64,000 bases of DNA from Lycium barbarum. Taxonomy: Eukaryota; Streptophyta; Magnoliopsida; Solanales; Solanaceae. The DNA is taken from contig NC_083338.1 in the NCBI RefSeq assembly GCF_019175385.1, positions 67,302,884-67,366,883 of the forward strand. The letters run 5' to 3'. Shown here in pieces: positions 43,950-55,986 of this stretch; position 1 is the stretch's first letter, and every line of letters starts with the position of its first letter. Below the pieces are notes generated by a model. It saw nothing but the letters and a program-made list of their open reading frames with translations. It did no database searches and was not told the origin of the DNA. The translations under genes and the position numbers were made by a program.

Positions 43950-46900
43950 TGTTATATCCCGTGTTTTCGCACATTTGGAAAATTGGAAATAATCTTGACT
44001 TGTAAGAAATAAGATCATAATTGATTTTAGTTAACACATGAGTTATTCATTAAAGAATATTAAGGTGAAAGTGGTGAAGAAGACCAAGGGCAAAAAAAAT
44101 TGGAATTTCGGAAATTAGTTTCGGGAATTACAAACGGGATCTATAAGTCATTGGGCCAAAATAATTGAATGAAGAATTAAGGCCCAACATTAAGGGGTGG
44201 CCGGCCAAGTAGGCCCAAACCCACTTAGTTTATGAATAATTCCCATGTGTTAGAATTAATATATGAGTCATACTCTTGGGAATATTCAAGAAGCTTAGAA
44301 GAGAAAGAACAAAACAAAGCAAAGCAAGAGCAAAAAAATAAGGGGTTTCGGGTTTGGCCATAGAAATTGACCACCAAAAATCTTGCTCCACAAATTTTTC
44401 TCTTGTTGAATTCCTACTAATTCAAGGTCCCTTCTCAACTTGGTGTAGTTGTCTTGGAGGAAGGAGCCCTTGGTTCATCAACTTGATCATATAGTCAAGT
44501 GAAGAAGATTGAGTAAGAAGGCAAGAATTCATCCCTTATTATTGTGTTATGGAGTCTTGTTTGTGTTGTAGTATGTAGAAATGTGTTGATTGTATGGAGA
44601 AATGGAAGTTTGCAAAGTGGGTGTGTGTTATTAGTGTATGGCCGTGTGTATGTATATGTTTTATAGCCATAATGTGTTGAATTTGTGTTATATTCTAGTT
44701 GTGATTGTGGTGAAATGCATGTTGGAAATGAAAGTGGAATGAATTGAGTTGGAGTGATAAAAAGAGCACATGGCCGTGTGGTGTGTTGGAGTTGGAATGG
44801 AAATGAATTAAGTTTTCTTAGTGTGTTAGTGTGTTATTGTGATGTTTGCAATGTAAATGAAAGTAAAACAATATGAGTTTGCTTTGAAATGGAATGTAGA
44901 AACTTATGTCGCTTAAGTATGATTTTACGACATTATGGAAATGAAGTTATTAGGTTGCAAATTATGATGGGTATTGATGAATTTGGAAGATGGAATCATG
45001 TTATGAATATTTAAGTCAAAGATTAGAAGTTTCGAATGCGTTATGATTTTGGCGGAAAGTTTGTATATTATGTATATCGTGTGTATAATTTAAGGAAACG
45101 ATATGAAATGCTTCTAAACTATGTTGTGGTGATCTAGATTGATAATGAATGTGAAATCATTGAGATTAGTTGGAAAGTTAAGGTTAAAGTGAAGGTTATG
45201 TCATTGTATTGAAAAGATGGCTAACTAAGTTATATTGCGTTTATAGTGATTGTTGTGGTTGTTGATGTTTGTTGTTGGGTTGTGGTTGATGGTTTTGAAC
45301 CGAGTTGAATTCTCGGGGGTGCTATATGTATAGGGGAGGTGCTGCCGAAATTTCGGTAGACATATATGAGTTAAGTTGAAATCGGGGCATCAATAACTCA
45401 CAATTGGTAAATGTGACCATTTGCAGATTTTCGACGAAACGGGGAGTGAGCTTGGATAGGCGTGCAAAGCTTAAAAAGGTATGTAAAGCTACCCGATCCT
45501 TCTTTTGGCATGCCTAAGTGTATTAGAACCGGATTCGGGCCTCGAAAGACTTTCTGCCCATCGGAATCCGCAATTGAAAATCTCGCTTTTTCCTTCAGTA
45601 AGATTGAGCCCTTTTGGTTTGTATTCTTGAAAATCATGCAAACTTTCCCTAAACTACTTGGAAAGCCATAGAACGTCCGGAGAACCTTTGTAGGTGACCC
45701 CATATGTTTAAAATATGTAAGTTGAGCCCACCGCCTTGCTTGTCCCGAGGTGGGCCCACTATTCCCGGTTTTGCCCGTATTGTACTTAAGTTCTATTTTC
45801 GAACAGTATTTGAACAAAATGTTTTGACTACCATTCTCATTACCTAACAAACATGGTTTTAAATATTCCATTAAGTCTGATAAATTGTTTTGACACTCGA
45901 AACTCATTTACTATGATCCCTTCCGACTTCATTGGATCGGTTTGTCTTTGATATGCCTCATCGAGTCTATGGAAACATTTATGATATTTTAATTGCATTA
46001 GTCTCTCACTACTCCATTCGTGGATGCCCCAATGTTTCCCACACTGAGCCCGGGCCAGGATATGTTGTCAAGCGTGATCCTTTGCATTGTTCGCCGTGCC
46101 TCGATGTGAGGGGGCAGGTATACGCGTACATGGGTTTGTGGAGTATGTTGTGCCATGTACGCTTGTTCTGATATGATTTACTATGGCCATCTGATATGAC
46201 ATATTAGGATGCGGGGTTATGCCCTCTTTTCTGATTCTTCTGTGTTGTGGCACCAGCGTCGGGAGGGTGGCCACGTTCTGTCTGCCGAGTCCCTTGGTAG
46301 GGGTCGGATTTGATATGACATATGTTTCTGTATACACTCTGCATGTTTTGAAAATATGTATCTGATACTTTGGGTCTTCTGTTTACTTTCTGTACGTTCT
46401 GTACCAGTTATGATTTTGTTTCTGTAATTCAGGCTTTACATATTTCGTACTGACCCCCTTTCTTCGGGGGCTGCGTTTTCATGCCGCGCAGGTACCGACG
46501 ACAGGTTTGCTGATCCGTCCGCTTAGGATCTTATTCTGCTATTTGGAGTGCGCTCTTATCCAGAGCCCATCTTTTTGGTATAGTCTGTCACTGCTGTATA
46601 TATATATATTCTCGTTCTTGGGTACGGCGGGGCCCTGTCCCGTCATATGATTCTGTCGGTCTGTTTAGAGGTCTGTGAACATGTTTGTGGGTTGGGGTCT
46701 TTCTGTACAGATGTGTGCTTATGTTGTGTTTGGGCGATCCCATTCGCCGCGACGGTCGGTCCGCATATGTTTAAATATTGGTTCGTTGGCCTTGTGTGGT
46801 CTTCTGTTGGTATTTTCTGTGCGCAGGGTTATTTTGGATAGTCTGTAAAATAAAGGAAACTCTGCCGAAATTTTTCTGGAAGTTATCTAACTTCGAAATA

Positions 46901-47024
46901 CAGCCTTGTCGGCTTCTGCTATATACTTGAATGCGTGTAGATAAAATTTGAGATAGCTTTTGATAAATGTGTTTGGATGCCCAGATCGGGCACTAGTCAC
47001 GGCCTACGGGGTTGGGTCGTGACA
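43950..47024 (+). repeat. 5' LTR of element H
   Basis: This LTR is 3075 bp, TGTTATATCCCG to GGGTCGTGACA. It has a TATA-like TATGTATAGG followed by the palindrome CCGAAATTTCGG (45345-45356), the double hairpin (46454-46491), a GGGGCCCTGTCCCGTC block (46630-46645), and a GGAAACTCTGCCGAAATTT motif (46855-46873). The ORFs on both strands have exact twins in the 3' LTR and are LTR sequence, not genes. Confidence 0.95.
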
Positions 47025-47227
47025 AAAGTGGTATCAGAGCGGTTCGTCCTCGGAATGTCTACAGACCGTGTCTAGTAGAGTCTTGTTTATCGGTGTGTTG
47101 TGCACCACACCTATAAACAGGAGGCTACAGGGCATTTAGGATACTACCCTTCTTTCTGTCTTAGATCGTGCGATAGAGCTGTGTTATCAGGATGACTCCT
47201 CCCTAACGAATTGTTACATTTGCAGTT
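47025..47227 (+). promoter_or_regulatory. Element H leader: PBS and hairpin
   Basis: The PBS TGGTATCAGAGC is at 47029-47040. A 34-nt hairpin at 47085-47118 has stems GTTTAT/ATAAAC and GGTGTG/CACACC and loop TTGTGCAC. The gag ATG is at 47228. Confidence 0.85.
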
Positions 47228-49032
47228 ATGCCTCCAAAAAAGGCGACAGCGGCCCAAAAGGCCAAGGCAGCAGCTGTGGGAGAGACTAGTCGGGCCCAGA
47301 GGGTTACCAGGGCCCATGCCCATATTGCTCCTAATATTTTGCCCCCGGCAGAGGGCTCTTCCACACCGCCACACGTAAAGGAGATTGGAGCAGCAGTGGC
47401 TGCAGGTCGAGGGGCGGCTCCACAGCCAGCTCCCGCAGTTCCAGTACTTGAGCCCCCAGCTCCACGGCCAGACACTAAGGATCAGACTATGAGAGAGGCA
47501 GTCCAGCTATTGACTAGACTTGTGGCGGGACAGGTTCAGGGGCACGGATTGGGAGGTGACCGAGCTTATAGGCGTGATAGTTCGAGAGCTCGTGAGTTCT
47601 TGACTTGTGGCCCTCCAGAGTTCTTCGGGACAAAGCCCGAGGAGGATGCTGAGGAGTTTATAGGGAAGATGCGGCGCACCTTACATTTTATTAATGCTTC
47701 TGCGACAGAGTCAGTCACATTGGCTTTGTACCGGTTGTATGATGTAGCGGCAAATTGGTACGAGTCATGGGAGTTATCCCGAGGCGACGGCGCTCCCCCA
47801 GCAGTTTGGGATGATTTTTCACAGGCTTTTCTTAGCCATTTTTTCTGCCTCCGGAGTTACGGCGGGCCAAGGCTGACAGATTCTTATTGCTGAGACAGAG
47901 GGGCCGCAGTGTTCGAGAGTACAGTATGGAGTTCGACTCATTGGCCCGATATGCACCTGCTGTGGTAGCTACTATGGCTGACAGGATGCACACGTATATT
48001 ATGGGGTTGGACCGGTATTTTGTCGACAGTTGTTTGGTATTGGCCGCTCAGCCCGATATGGATATTGCCCGTATTCAGGCGCACGCCCAGGGCATGGAGG
48101 ACCGGCACAGGGGTCATCAGTCCGATAGGAGTCAGGATCGGAGACAGCCCAAGAGGGCCAGATCATCTGGGTATTCGGGAGATTTTCGGGGTAGACAGCC
48201 GCAGCAGCCTAACAGACAGCTATCCCAGCCGGCACAGAGCGCACCTCCACAGCCTACTGGTCGCAGATTTGATAGCCCAGGTTGTTCAGGAGCAGATCAG
48301 AGCTCCAGGGCTTCAGGTTCGCGGACAGACAGGGGTTCTGGTCAGACGAGGCCACCTAGGCCTCAGTGTTCTTATTGTGGCAGATACCATCCTGGGGAGT
48401 GCTACAGAGCCACCGGTGCATGTTTTTCTTGTGGCCGTCAGGGCCATTCTATGAGAGATTGCCCGTATAAGAGTGGTTCGGGTGGTGCAGCGCAGCCTAC
48501 CGGATCAGCCGCCGGGTCATCATCTTCGTCAGTGGCTATGCGCCCTACAGGGCCGGGTACATCAGCACTGGCGGGTCGCGGCAGAGGTCGTGGTGGAGCT
48601 TCGGGTACTAGCGGTCCTTCGAACCGCATTTATGCTTTGTCCAGCCGCCAGGACCAGGAGGCATCGCCTAATGTCGTTACAGGTACATTATTGGTCTTCT
48701 CTCGATCTGTCTATGCATTGATTGATCCAGGTTCGACTTTGTCGTATATTTCTCCTCTTGTTGCTAGTAAAATTGGTATAACGTCTGAACCTATAAAGCC
48801 ATTTGAGGTAGCCACACCAATTGGGGAATTTATTGTAGCGAAACATGTATATAAAGACTGTTCTGTAACTATATGTGGCCGAGACAATAAGGCAGACCTA
48901 GTGGAATTAGATATGATTGAATTTGATGTTATTATGGGAATGGACTGGCTAGACTCCTGTTATGCTAATGTTGACTGCCAAAGTAGTTCGTTTCCAGTTT
49001 CCCGGGGAGCCAGTTATAGAATGGGCCGGTAA
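47228..49032 (+). pseudogene. gag: Gag and protease of element H (frameshifted)
   Basis: ATG 47228 opens [19 protein letters not shown]. The Gag core (AVQLLTRLVAGQ, FFGTKPEEDAEEFI, SVTLALYRLYDVAANWYESWELSRGDGAPPAVWDDF) reads to about 47855. There a 2-base excess or 1-base loss in a T-run (HFF) shifts the frame to 47887-49032 ([22 protein letters not shown]). A basic linker, a CX2CX3HX3C motif (CSYCGRYHPGEC), the knuckle CFSCGRQGHSMRDC and the protease motif [12 protein letters not shown] follow. A second shift at about 48980, just after YANVDCQ, ends this frame. Compared with A the domain order is complete; the shifts look like random lesions, not programmed frameshifting, because A is open across both sites. 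Confidence 0.9.
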
Positions 49033-51010
49033 TACAGCATCGCCGAAAGGTAAGTTTATTTCATACCTTAAGGCGAAGAAAATGATCAGAAAAGGTTATA
49101 TTTATCATCTGGTTCGGGTACAAGACTTGACAGCAGAAACGCCGACTCTTCAGTCAGTTCCCGTGGTTAATGAATTTCCAGATATATTTCCAGACGAGCT
49201 TCCAGGCCTTCCTCTAGAGCGGGAGATAGATTTTACTATTGATTTGCTTCCAGATACTCAGCCGATATCTATTCCCCCGTACAGAATGGCACCGACAGAA
49301 TTGAAAGAACTGAAAGAGCAGCTGAAAGATCTGTTAGAAAAGGGTTTTATCAGACCCAGTACTTCGCCTTGGGAAGCTCCGGTATTATTTGTGCGGAAGA
49401 AAGACGGGTGCCTGCGTATGTGTATTGATTATCGGCAGCTGTATAAGGTAACCATAAAGAATAAATACCCCCTCCCCAGAATTGATGATTTATTTGATCA
49501 GTTGCAGGGCGCCAAATATTTTTCGAAGATAGATCTTCGGTCAGGCTATCATCAGGTACGGGTACGAGAGGCTGATATTCCTAAGACAGCATTCCAGACC
49601 AGATATGGGCATTATGAATTCAGAGTTATGTCGTTTGGGTTAACTAATGCTCCTGCGGTATTCATGGATCTAATGAATCGGGTATTCAGGCCGTTCTTGG
49701 ATATGTTCGTAATTGTATTTATCGATGATATTCTAGTTTATTCTCGGTCTGAGGCAGAGCACACAGATCATCTGAGAGCGGTATTAGGGGTACTTCGGCA
49801 TCAGAAATTATATGCAAAATTTTCTAAATGTGAATTCTGGCTGGCTTCAGTGGGATTCCTGGGGCATATTATTGCAGCTGATGGTGTCCGGGTGGATACA
49901 CAGAAGATTGAGGCCGTGAAGAATTGGCCCAGACTCACGACGCCCACGGAGGTACGTAGTTTTCTGGGGTTAGCAGGCTATTACAGGACATTTGTGGATA
50001 AGTTTGCTTCGATTTCAGCGCCTTTGACAAGGCTAACTCAGAAGGGAGCTAAGTTCCAGTGGACCGATGCATGTGAACGAAGCTTCCAGTTGCTGAAAGA
50101 GAAGCTGACTACAGCCCCAGTTCTGACTCTTCCAGAGGGACCCGATGGATATGTCATTTATTGTGACGCTTCTGGCATGGGATTAGGCTGTGTATTGATG
50201 CAGCACGGCAGAGTTATAGCTTATGCTTGCCGGCAGCTCAAAAAGCATGAAAAGAATTATCCTACCCACGATCTGGAGCTTGCAGCGGTGATTCATGCTC
50301 TGAAGATATGGAGACATTATTTATATGGCGTTCATGTTGATATCTATAAAGATCATAAGAGTCTCCAGTATATTTTTACGCAGAAAGAGCTAAATTTGCG
50401 GCAGCGGAGGTGGCTGGAGCTCTTGAAAGACTACGATGTGGATATTCTATATCATCCGGGTAAGGCTAATGTTGTTGCAGATGAACTCAGCCGAAAATCT
50501 ATGGGCAGCTTGGCAGATTTACAGCCAGACAGGAGAGAGCTAGTACGTGATATTCACCAGTTGGCTAATCTTGGGGTTCGTCTGGCCGATTCTGGCGGTA
50601 CGCGGATTTCTGTCCGACGGGCTTCTGAATCATCCATTAAGGAATATATTAAGCGGCACCAATATGAAGATCCTGTTTTAGCTCGATACAGATACACAGC
50701 CCATGAAAAGGAAAAGACTCCGTTCGAGTTTACACCAGACGGAACCTTACTATACAGAGGCAGGTTGTGTGTACCTGATATTGCAGGGCTGCGGCAGCAG
50801 GTTATGGGCGAGGCACATTATGCTCGTTATTCTGTTCATCCTGGGCCTACGAAGATGTACCATGATCTTAGATGCCTATACTGGTGGGATAGTATGAAAC
50901 GGGATATCGCAGAGTTCGTCGCTCAGTGCCCAAATTGTCAGCAGGTCAAGATTGAACATCAGAAACCGGGTGGACTGTTGCAGGAAATGGAAATTCTGAC
51001 GTGGAAGTAG
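48962..51010 (+). CDS. pol: Reverse transcriptase, RNase H and integrase N-terminus of element H
   Basis: This open frame starts at the protease-RT linker ([18 protein letters not shown]). RT motifs are [50 protein letters not shown] and FIDDILVYS. RNase H is [14 protein letters not shown] and [11 protein letters not shown]. The integrase zinc site reads [10 protein letters not shown]...CPNCQQVK. Substitutions from conserved residues are visible (RQLYKV for RQLNKV, WEAPVLF for [16 protein letters not shown] for VADALSRKS). It stops at TAG 51008-51010, where others read WKWE. It lies in a different frame from the preceding gag-protease ORF and overlaps it by 71 nt, a result of the frameshift. 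Confidence 0.93.
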   Translation: MLMLTAKVVRFQFPGEPVIEWAGNTASPKGKFISYLKAKKMIRKGYIYHLVRVQDLTAETPTLQSVPVVNEFPDIFPDELPGLPLEREIDFTIDLLPDTQPISIPPYRMAPTELKELKEQLKDLLEKGFIRPSTSPWEAPVLFVRKKDGCLRMCIDYRQLYKVTIKNKYPLPRIDDLFDQLQGAKYFSKIDLRSGYHQVRVREADIPKTAFQTRYGHYEFRVMSFGLTNAPAVFMDLMNRVFRPFLDMFVIVFIDDILVYSRSEAEHTDHLRAVLGVLRHQKLYAKFSKCEFWLASVGFLGHIIAADGVRVDTQKIEAVKNWPRLTTPTEVRSFLGLAGYYRTFVDKFASISAPLTRLTQKGAKFQWTDACERSFQLLKEKLTTAPVLTLPEGPDGYVIYCDASGMGLGCVLMQHGRVIAYACRQLKKHEKNYPTHDLELAAVIHALKIWRHYLYGVHVDIYKDHKSLQYIFTQKELNLRQRRWLELLKDYDVDILYHPGKANVVADELSRKSMGSLADLQPDRRELVRDIHQLANLGVRLADSGGTRISVRRASESSIKEYIKRHQYEDPVLARYRYTAHEKEKTPFEFTPDGTLLYRGRLCVPDIAGLRQQVMGEAHYARYSVHPGPTKMYHDLRCLYWWDSMKRDIAEFVAQCPNCQQVKIEHQKPGGLLQEMEILTWK

Positions 51011-52171
51011 GAGATCATTAATATGGACTTCATTACAGGTTTTCCTCGCACTCCACGGAAGTATGATTCCATCTGGGTTATTGTTGATAGGCTGACTAAA
51101 TCAGCCCATTTTCACCCCGTCAGAACTACTTACTCCGCTGAGGATTATGCCAGGCTTTACATTAAAGAAATTGTGCGACTTCATGGAGTTCCTATATCTA
51201 TTATCACTGACAGAGGTGCTTAGTTCACAGCGAACTTCTGGAGATCTTTTCAGGAAGGATTAGGGACTCAGCTGAGCCTGAGCACAGCTTTCGATCCTCA
51301 GAGTGACGGACAGGCCGAGCGCACTATCCAGACGCTTGAAGATATGTTGCGGGCCTGTGTTATTGATTTCCGAGGTAGCTGGGAGGATCACTTGCCATTG
51401 ATTGAATTTTCTTATAATAACAGCTACCATTCCAGCATCCAGATGGCTCCGTACGAGGCTTTATATGGTAGGAAATGCAGGTCACCTATCGGCTGGTTTG
51501 ATATTGGCGAGACAGAGTTAATCGGCCCGGATATGATCCAGCAGGCCGTTGATAAGGTGAAACTTATCCGGGAACGACTATTGGCAGCCCAGAGTCGACA
51601 GAAATCATACGCTGATAAACGGCGTCGTCCTTTGGAATTCCAGGTTGGTGATTGGGTATTTCTGAAGGTATCGCCTATGAAAGGCGTAATGCGGTTCGGC
51701 AGAAAGGGAAAACTTAGTCCGCGTTATATTGGGCCTTATTTGATTGTGCGGAAAATTGGGAATGTCGCCTATGAGTTAGATCTGCCATCTGATTTGGAAG
51801 CGGTACATCCGGTATTCCATGTATCTATGCTCCGCAAATGCATTGGTGATCCCTCCAGAATATTTCCTGCGGATGATATTCAGGTGACGGAGCAGTTATC
51901 TTATGAGGAGCAGCCTGTAGCTATTTTGGACCGCCAGGTAAGAAAGCTCCGGAACAAAGATGTAGCCTCTGTTAAGGTGCTGTGGCGGAACGATAATAGG
52001 GACGAAATGACCTGGGAGGCCGAAGAGGAGATGAAGAAGAAATACCCTCATTTGTTCCCTATGCCCTCAGGTAATCTCGAATCTTTGTTAAATTCCATTT
52101 CAATAACGAATGTGCTGTCTATAAACAGAAACTCCCCCGGAGCCTTTTCAAATCCTATAAGATTAAATTAA
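51011..52171 (+). pseudogene. Integrase core and chromodomain of element H
   Basis: It continues the 48962-51010 frame after the TAG. D (NMDFITG) and D (ITDRGA) precede a second TAG at 51221-51223, where others read TQFTANF. The frame then holds [14 protein letters not shown] (H replaced by D in the usual FHPQ), [32 protein letters not shown], the GPY/F module (YIGPYLIVRK) and a chromodomain (AILDRQVRKLRNKDVASVKVLWRN, DEMTWEAEEE), ending at 52171 after a longer tail than in A. Both stops are CAG-to-TAG or TGG-to-TAG changes. Confidence 0.88.
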
Positions 52172-52205
52172 CATTCGAGGACGAATGTTCTAAAGGGGGG
52201 GAGGA
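52172..52205 (+). promoter_or_regulatory. PPT of element H, with hairpin overlapping the pol stop
   Basis: The arms AACATTCG and CGAATGTT around AGGA span 52170-52189 and overlap the end of the coding frame. The purine run AAAGGGGGGGAGGA (52192-52205) runs up to the LTR start. Confidence 0.85.
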
Positions 52206-55200
52206 TGTTATATCCCGTGTTTTCGCACATTTGGAAAATTGGAAATAATCTTGACTTGTAAGAAATAAGATCATAATTGATTTTAGTTAACACATGAGTT
52301 ATTCATTAAAGAATATTAAGGTGAAAGTGGTGAAGAAGACCAAGGGCAAAAAAAATTGGAATTTCGGAAATTAGTTTCGGGAATTACAAACGGGATCTAT
52401 AAGTCATTGGGCCAAAATAATTGAATGAAGAATTAAGGCCCAACATTAAGGGGTGGCCGGCCAAGTAGGCCCAAACCCACTTAGTTAATGAATAATTCCC
52501 ATGTGTTGGAATTAATATATGAGTCATACTCTTGGGAATATTCAAGAAGCTTAGAAGAGAAAGAACAAAACAAAGCAAAGCAAGAGCAAAAAAATAAGGG
52601 GTTTCGGGTTTGGCCATAGAAATTGACCACCAAAAATCTTGCTCCACAAATTTTTCTCTTGTTGAATTCCTACTAATTCAAGGTCCCTTCTCAACTTGGT
52701 GTAGTTGTCTTGGAGGAAGGAGCCCTTGGTTCATCAACTTGATCATATAGTCAAGTGAAGAAGATTGAGTAAGAAGGTAAGAATTCATCCCTTATTATTG
52801 TGTTATGGAGTCTTGTTTGTGTTGTAGTATGTAGAAATGTGTTGATTGTATGGAGAAATGGAAGTTTGCAAAGTGGGTGTGTGTTATTAGTGTATGGCCG
52901 TGTGTATGTATATGTTGTATAGCCATAATGTGTTGAATTTGTGTTATATTCTAGTTGTGATTGTGGTGAAATGCATGTTGTAAATGAAAGTGGAATGAAT
53001 TGAGTTGGAGTGATAAAAAGAGCACATGGCCGTGTGGTGTGTTGGAGTTGGAATGGAAATGAATTAAGTTTGCTTAGTGTGTTATTGTGATGTTTGCAAT
53101 GTAAATGAAAGTAAAACAATATGAGTTTGCTTTGAAATGGAATGTAGAAACTTATGTCGCTTAAGTATGATTTTACGACATTATGGAAATGAAGTTATTA
53201 GGTTGCAAATTATGATGGGTATTGATGAATTTGGAAGATGGAATCATGTTATGAATATTTAAGTCAAAGATTAGAAGTTTCGAATGCGTTATGATTTTGG
53301 CGGAAAGTTTGTATATTATGTATATCGTGTGTATAATTTAAGGAAACGATATGAAATGCTTCTAAACTATGTTGTGGTGATCTAGATTGATAATGAATGT
53401 GAAATCATTGAGATTAGTTGGAAAGTTAAGGTTAAAGTGAAGGTTATGTCATTGTATTGAAAAGATGGCTAACTAAGTTATATTGTGTTTATAGTGATTG
53501 TTGTGGTTGTTGATGTTTGTTGTTGGGTTGTGGTTGATGGTTTTGAACCGAGTTGAATTCTCGGGGGTGCTATATGTATATGGGAGGTGCTGCCGAAAGT
53601 TCGGTAGACATATATGAGTTAAGTTGAAATCGTGGCATCAATAACACACAATTGGTAAATGTGACCATTTGCAGACTTTCGACGAAACGGGGAGTGAGCT
53701 TGGATAGGCGTGCAAAGCTCAAAAAGGTATGTAAAGCTACCCGATCCTTCTTTTGGCATACCTAAGTGTATTAGAACCGGATTCGGGCCTCGAAAGACTT
53801 TCTGCCCATCGGAATCCGCAATTGAAAATCTCGCTTTTTCCTTCAGTAAGATTGAGCCCTTTTGGTTTGTATTCTTGAAAATCATGCAAACTTTCCCTAA
53901 ACTACTTGGAAAGCCATAGAACGTCCGTAGAACCTTGGTAGGTGACCCCATATGTTTAAAATATGTAATTTGAGCCCACCGCCTTGCTTGTCCCGAGGTG
54001 GGCCCACTATTCCCGGTTTTGCCCGTATTGTACTTCAGTCCTATTTTCGAACAGTATTTGAACAAAATGTTTTGACTACCATTCTCATTACCAAACAAAC
54101 ATGGTTTTAAATATTCCATTAAGTCTGATAAATTGTTTTGACACTCGAAACTCATTTACTATGATCCCTTCCGACTTCATTGGATCGGTTTGTCTTTGAT
54201 ATGCCTCATCGAGTCTATGAAAACATTTATGATATTTTAATTGCATTAGTCTCTCACTACTCCATTCGTGGATGCCCCAATGTTTCCCACACTGAGCCCG
54301 GGCCAGGATATGTTGTCAAGCGTGATCCTTTGCATTGTTCGTCGTGCCTCGATGTGAGGGGGCAGGTATACGCGTACATGGGTTTGTTGAGTATGTTGTG
54401 CCATGTACGCTTGTTCTGATATGATTTACTATGGCCATCTGATATGACATATTATGATGCGGGGTTATGCCCCCTTTTCTGATTCTTCTGTGTTGTGGCA
54501 CCAGCGTCGGGAGGGTGGCCATGTTCTGTCTGCCGAGTCCCTTGGTAGGGGCCGGATTTGATATGACATATGTTTCTTTATACATTCTGCATGTTTAGAA
54601 AATATGTATCTGATACTTTGGGTCTTCTGTTTACTTTCTGTACGTTCTGTACCAGTTATGATTTTGTTTCTGTAATTCAGGCTTTACATATTTCGTACTG
54701 ACCCCCTTTCTTCGGGGGCTGCGTTTTCATGCCGCGCAGGTACCGACGACAGGTTTGCTGATCCGTCCGCTTAGGATCTTATTCTGCTATTTGGAGTGCT
54801 CTCTTATCCAGAGCCCATCTTTTTGGTATAGTCCGTCACTGCTGTATATATATATATTCTCGTTCGTGGGTACGGCGGGGCCCTGTCCCGTCATATGATT
54901 CTGTCGGTCTGTTTAGAGGTCTGTGGACATGTTTGTGGGTTGGGGTCTTTCTGTACAGATGTGTGCTTATGTTGTGTTTGGGCGATCCCATTCGCCGCGG
55001 CAGCCGGTCCGCATATGTTTAAATATTGCTTCGTTGGCCCTGTGTGGTCTTCTATTGGTATTTTCTGTGCGCAGGGTTATTTTGGATAGTCTGTAAAACA
55101 AAGGAAACTCTGCCGAATTTTTTCTGGAAATTATCTAACTTCGAAATACAGCCTTGTCGGCTTCTGCTAAATACTTGAATGCGTGTAGATAAAATTTGAG

Positions 55201-55272
55201 ATAGCTTTTGATAAATGTGTTTGGGTGCCCAGATAGGGCACTAGTCACGGCCTACGGGGTTGGGTCGTGACA
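52206..55272 (+). repeat. 3' LTR of element H
   Basis: This LTR is 3067 bp and nearly identical to the 5' LTR. In this copy the palindrome near 53593 has decayed to CCGAAAGTTCGG. The double hairpin is at 54702-54739. TSD ATAAT follows at 55273-55277. Confidence 0.95.
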
Positions 55273-55986
55273 ATAATAGACAACTCCCAAATATCAATAG
55301 CGACATCCATAATATCATAATCAAGAGGCTTCTTTCAAGTTAAGCATTGTCCAATCCTCAAAACTCTTTTTTTTAAGGTCATCCATCACAATAGCTACAA
55401 CACAACACCATATTCATTTACATACAATACTTCCTCAACATCATTAGTAACCCCCTCAACAAGATTATATTCATATCATACTAAGAATCATGACTCAAGT
55501 TAATTTACTACTCAAAAATATCATTAAACTCATATTTGTGCTTCATCTTCTACTTTCTTCCCTCATCCAAGTTATTCAACAACTAGACATTCTTAATAAC
55601 ATGGAAACAAGTCTAAAAACTCACCTTAATCACACAAGAGAAAGATTTGAATCAAATCATTCACTTGAGTGAAACCCCAACTTTAACACCAAAGAAAATC
55701 TTGAGTTCTACAAACCCTAGTGAGCCTTCCAACTCTTGGATCATTTGATTCTTGCCATTTGATCTATGATCTCTCTTGGGTTGTGTTGATATACTTGGAG
55801 GAAGGTTCTAGAGCTTTTAAGACTTGGGGAAATGTTGGAAATGAATTAAATGAGCAAGGGTCGTCCATAAATATTAAAAAAAAAATAGCCCGACCAATTA
55901 TACGACCATTTGTACGGTCTGTATAACTTATACGATCGATATAAATGGACTGTATAATCCCACCATGGTTGCACCCTTCTCTGGAG
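55273..55986 (-). repeat. Tekay-like LTR L, copy 2, right part
   Basis: It continues the LTR interrupted by H (homologous to about 38145-38843 of copy 1), including the palindromic TATACG repeats (55896-55962). It ends at TTCTCTGGA, after which the two copies differ, which marks the right limit of the duplicated block. Confidence 0.78.

Larger units (their letters stand above)
43950..55272 (+). mobile_element. Element H: complete Tekay-type LTR retrotransposon
   Basis: An 11.3 kb element with both LTRs, iMet PBS, gag-pol, hairpin, PPT and a perfect 5-bp TSD ATAAT (43945-43949 and 55273-55277) in LTR L copy 2. The LTRs differ by substitutions of about one percent or a little more by eye, plus an 8-bp indel (GTGTGTTA near 44825), so H is older than A but still fairly recent. 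Its polyprotein has two frameshifts and two stops. Confidence 0.95.

Noticed and set aside
46068..46337. Paired small ORFs conserved between 46068-46337 and 54316-54585 (and 45398-45907 with 53619-54155)
   Set aside because: They are conserved only because they lie in the two LTRs of one element; there is no protein family likeness.
47850..47893. Programmed frameshift between gag and pol in element H
   Set aside because: Element A, of the same type, is one open frame across both H frameshift sites, and the first lies inside gag rather than at a domain border.
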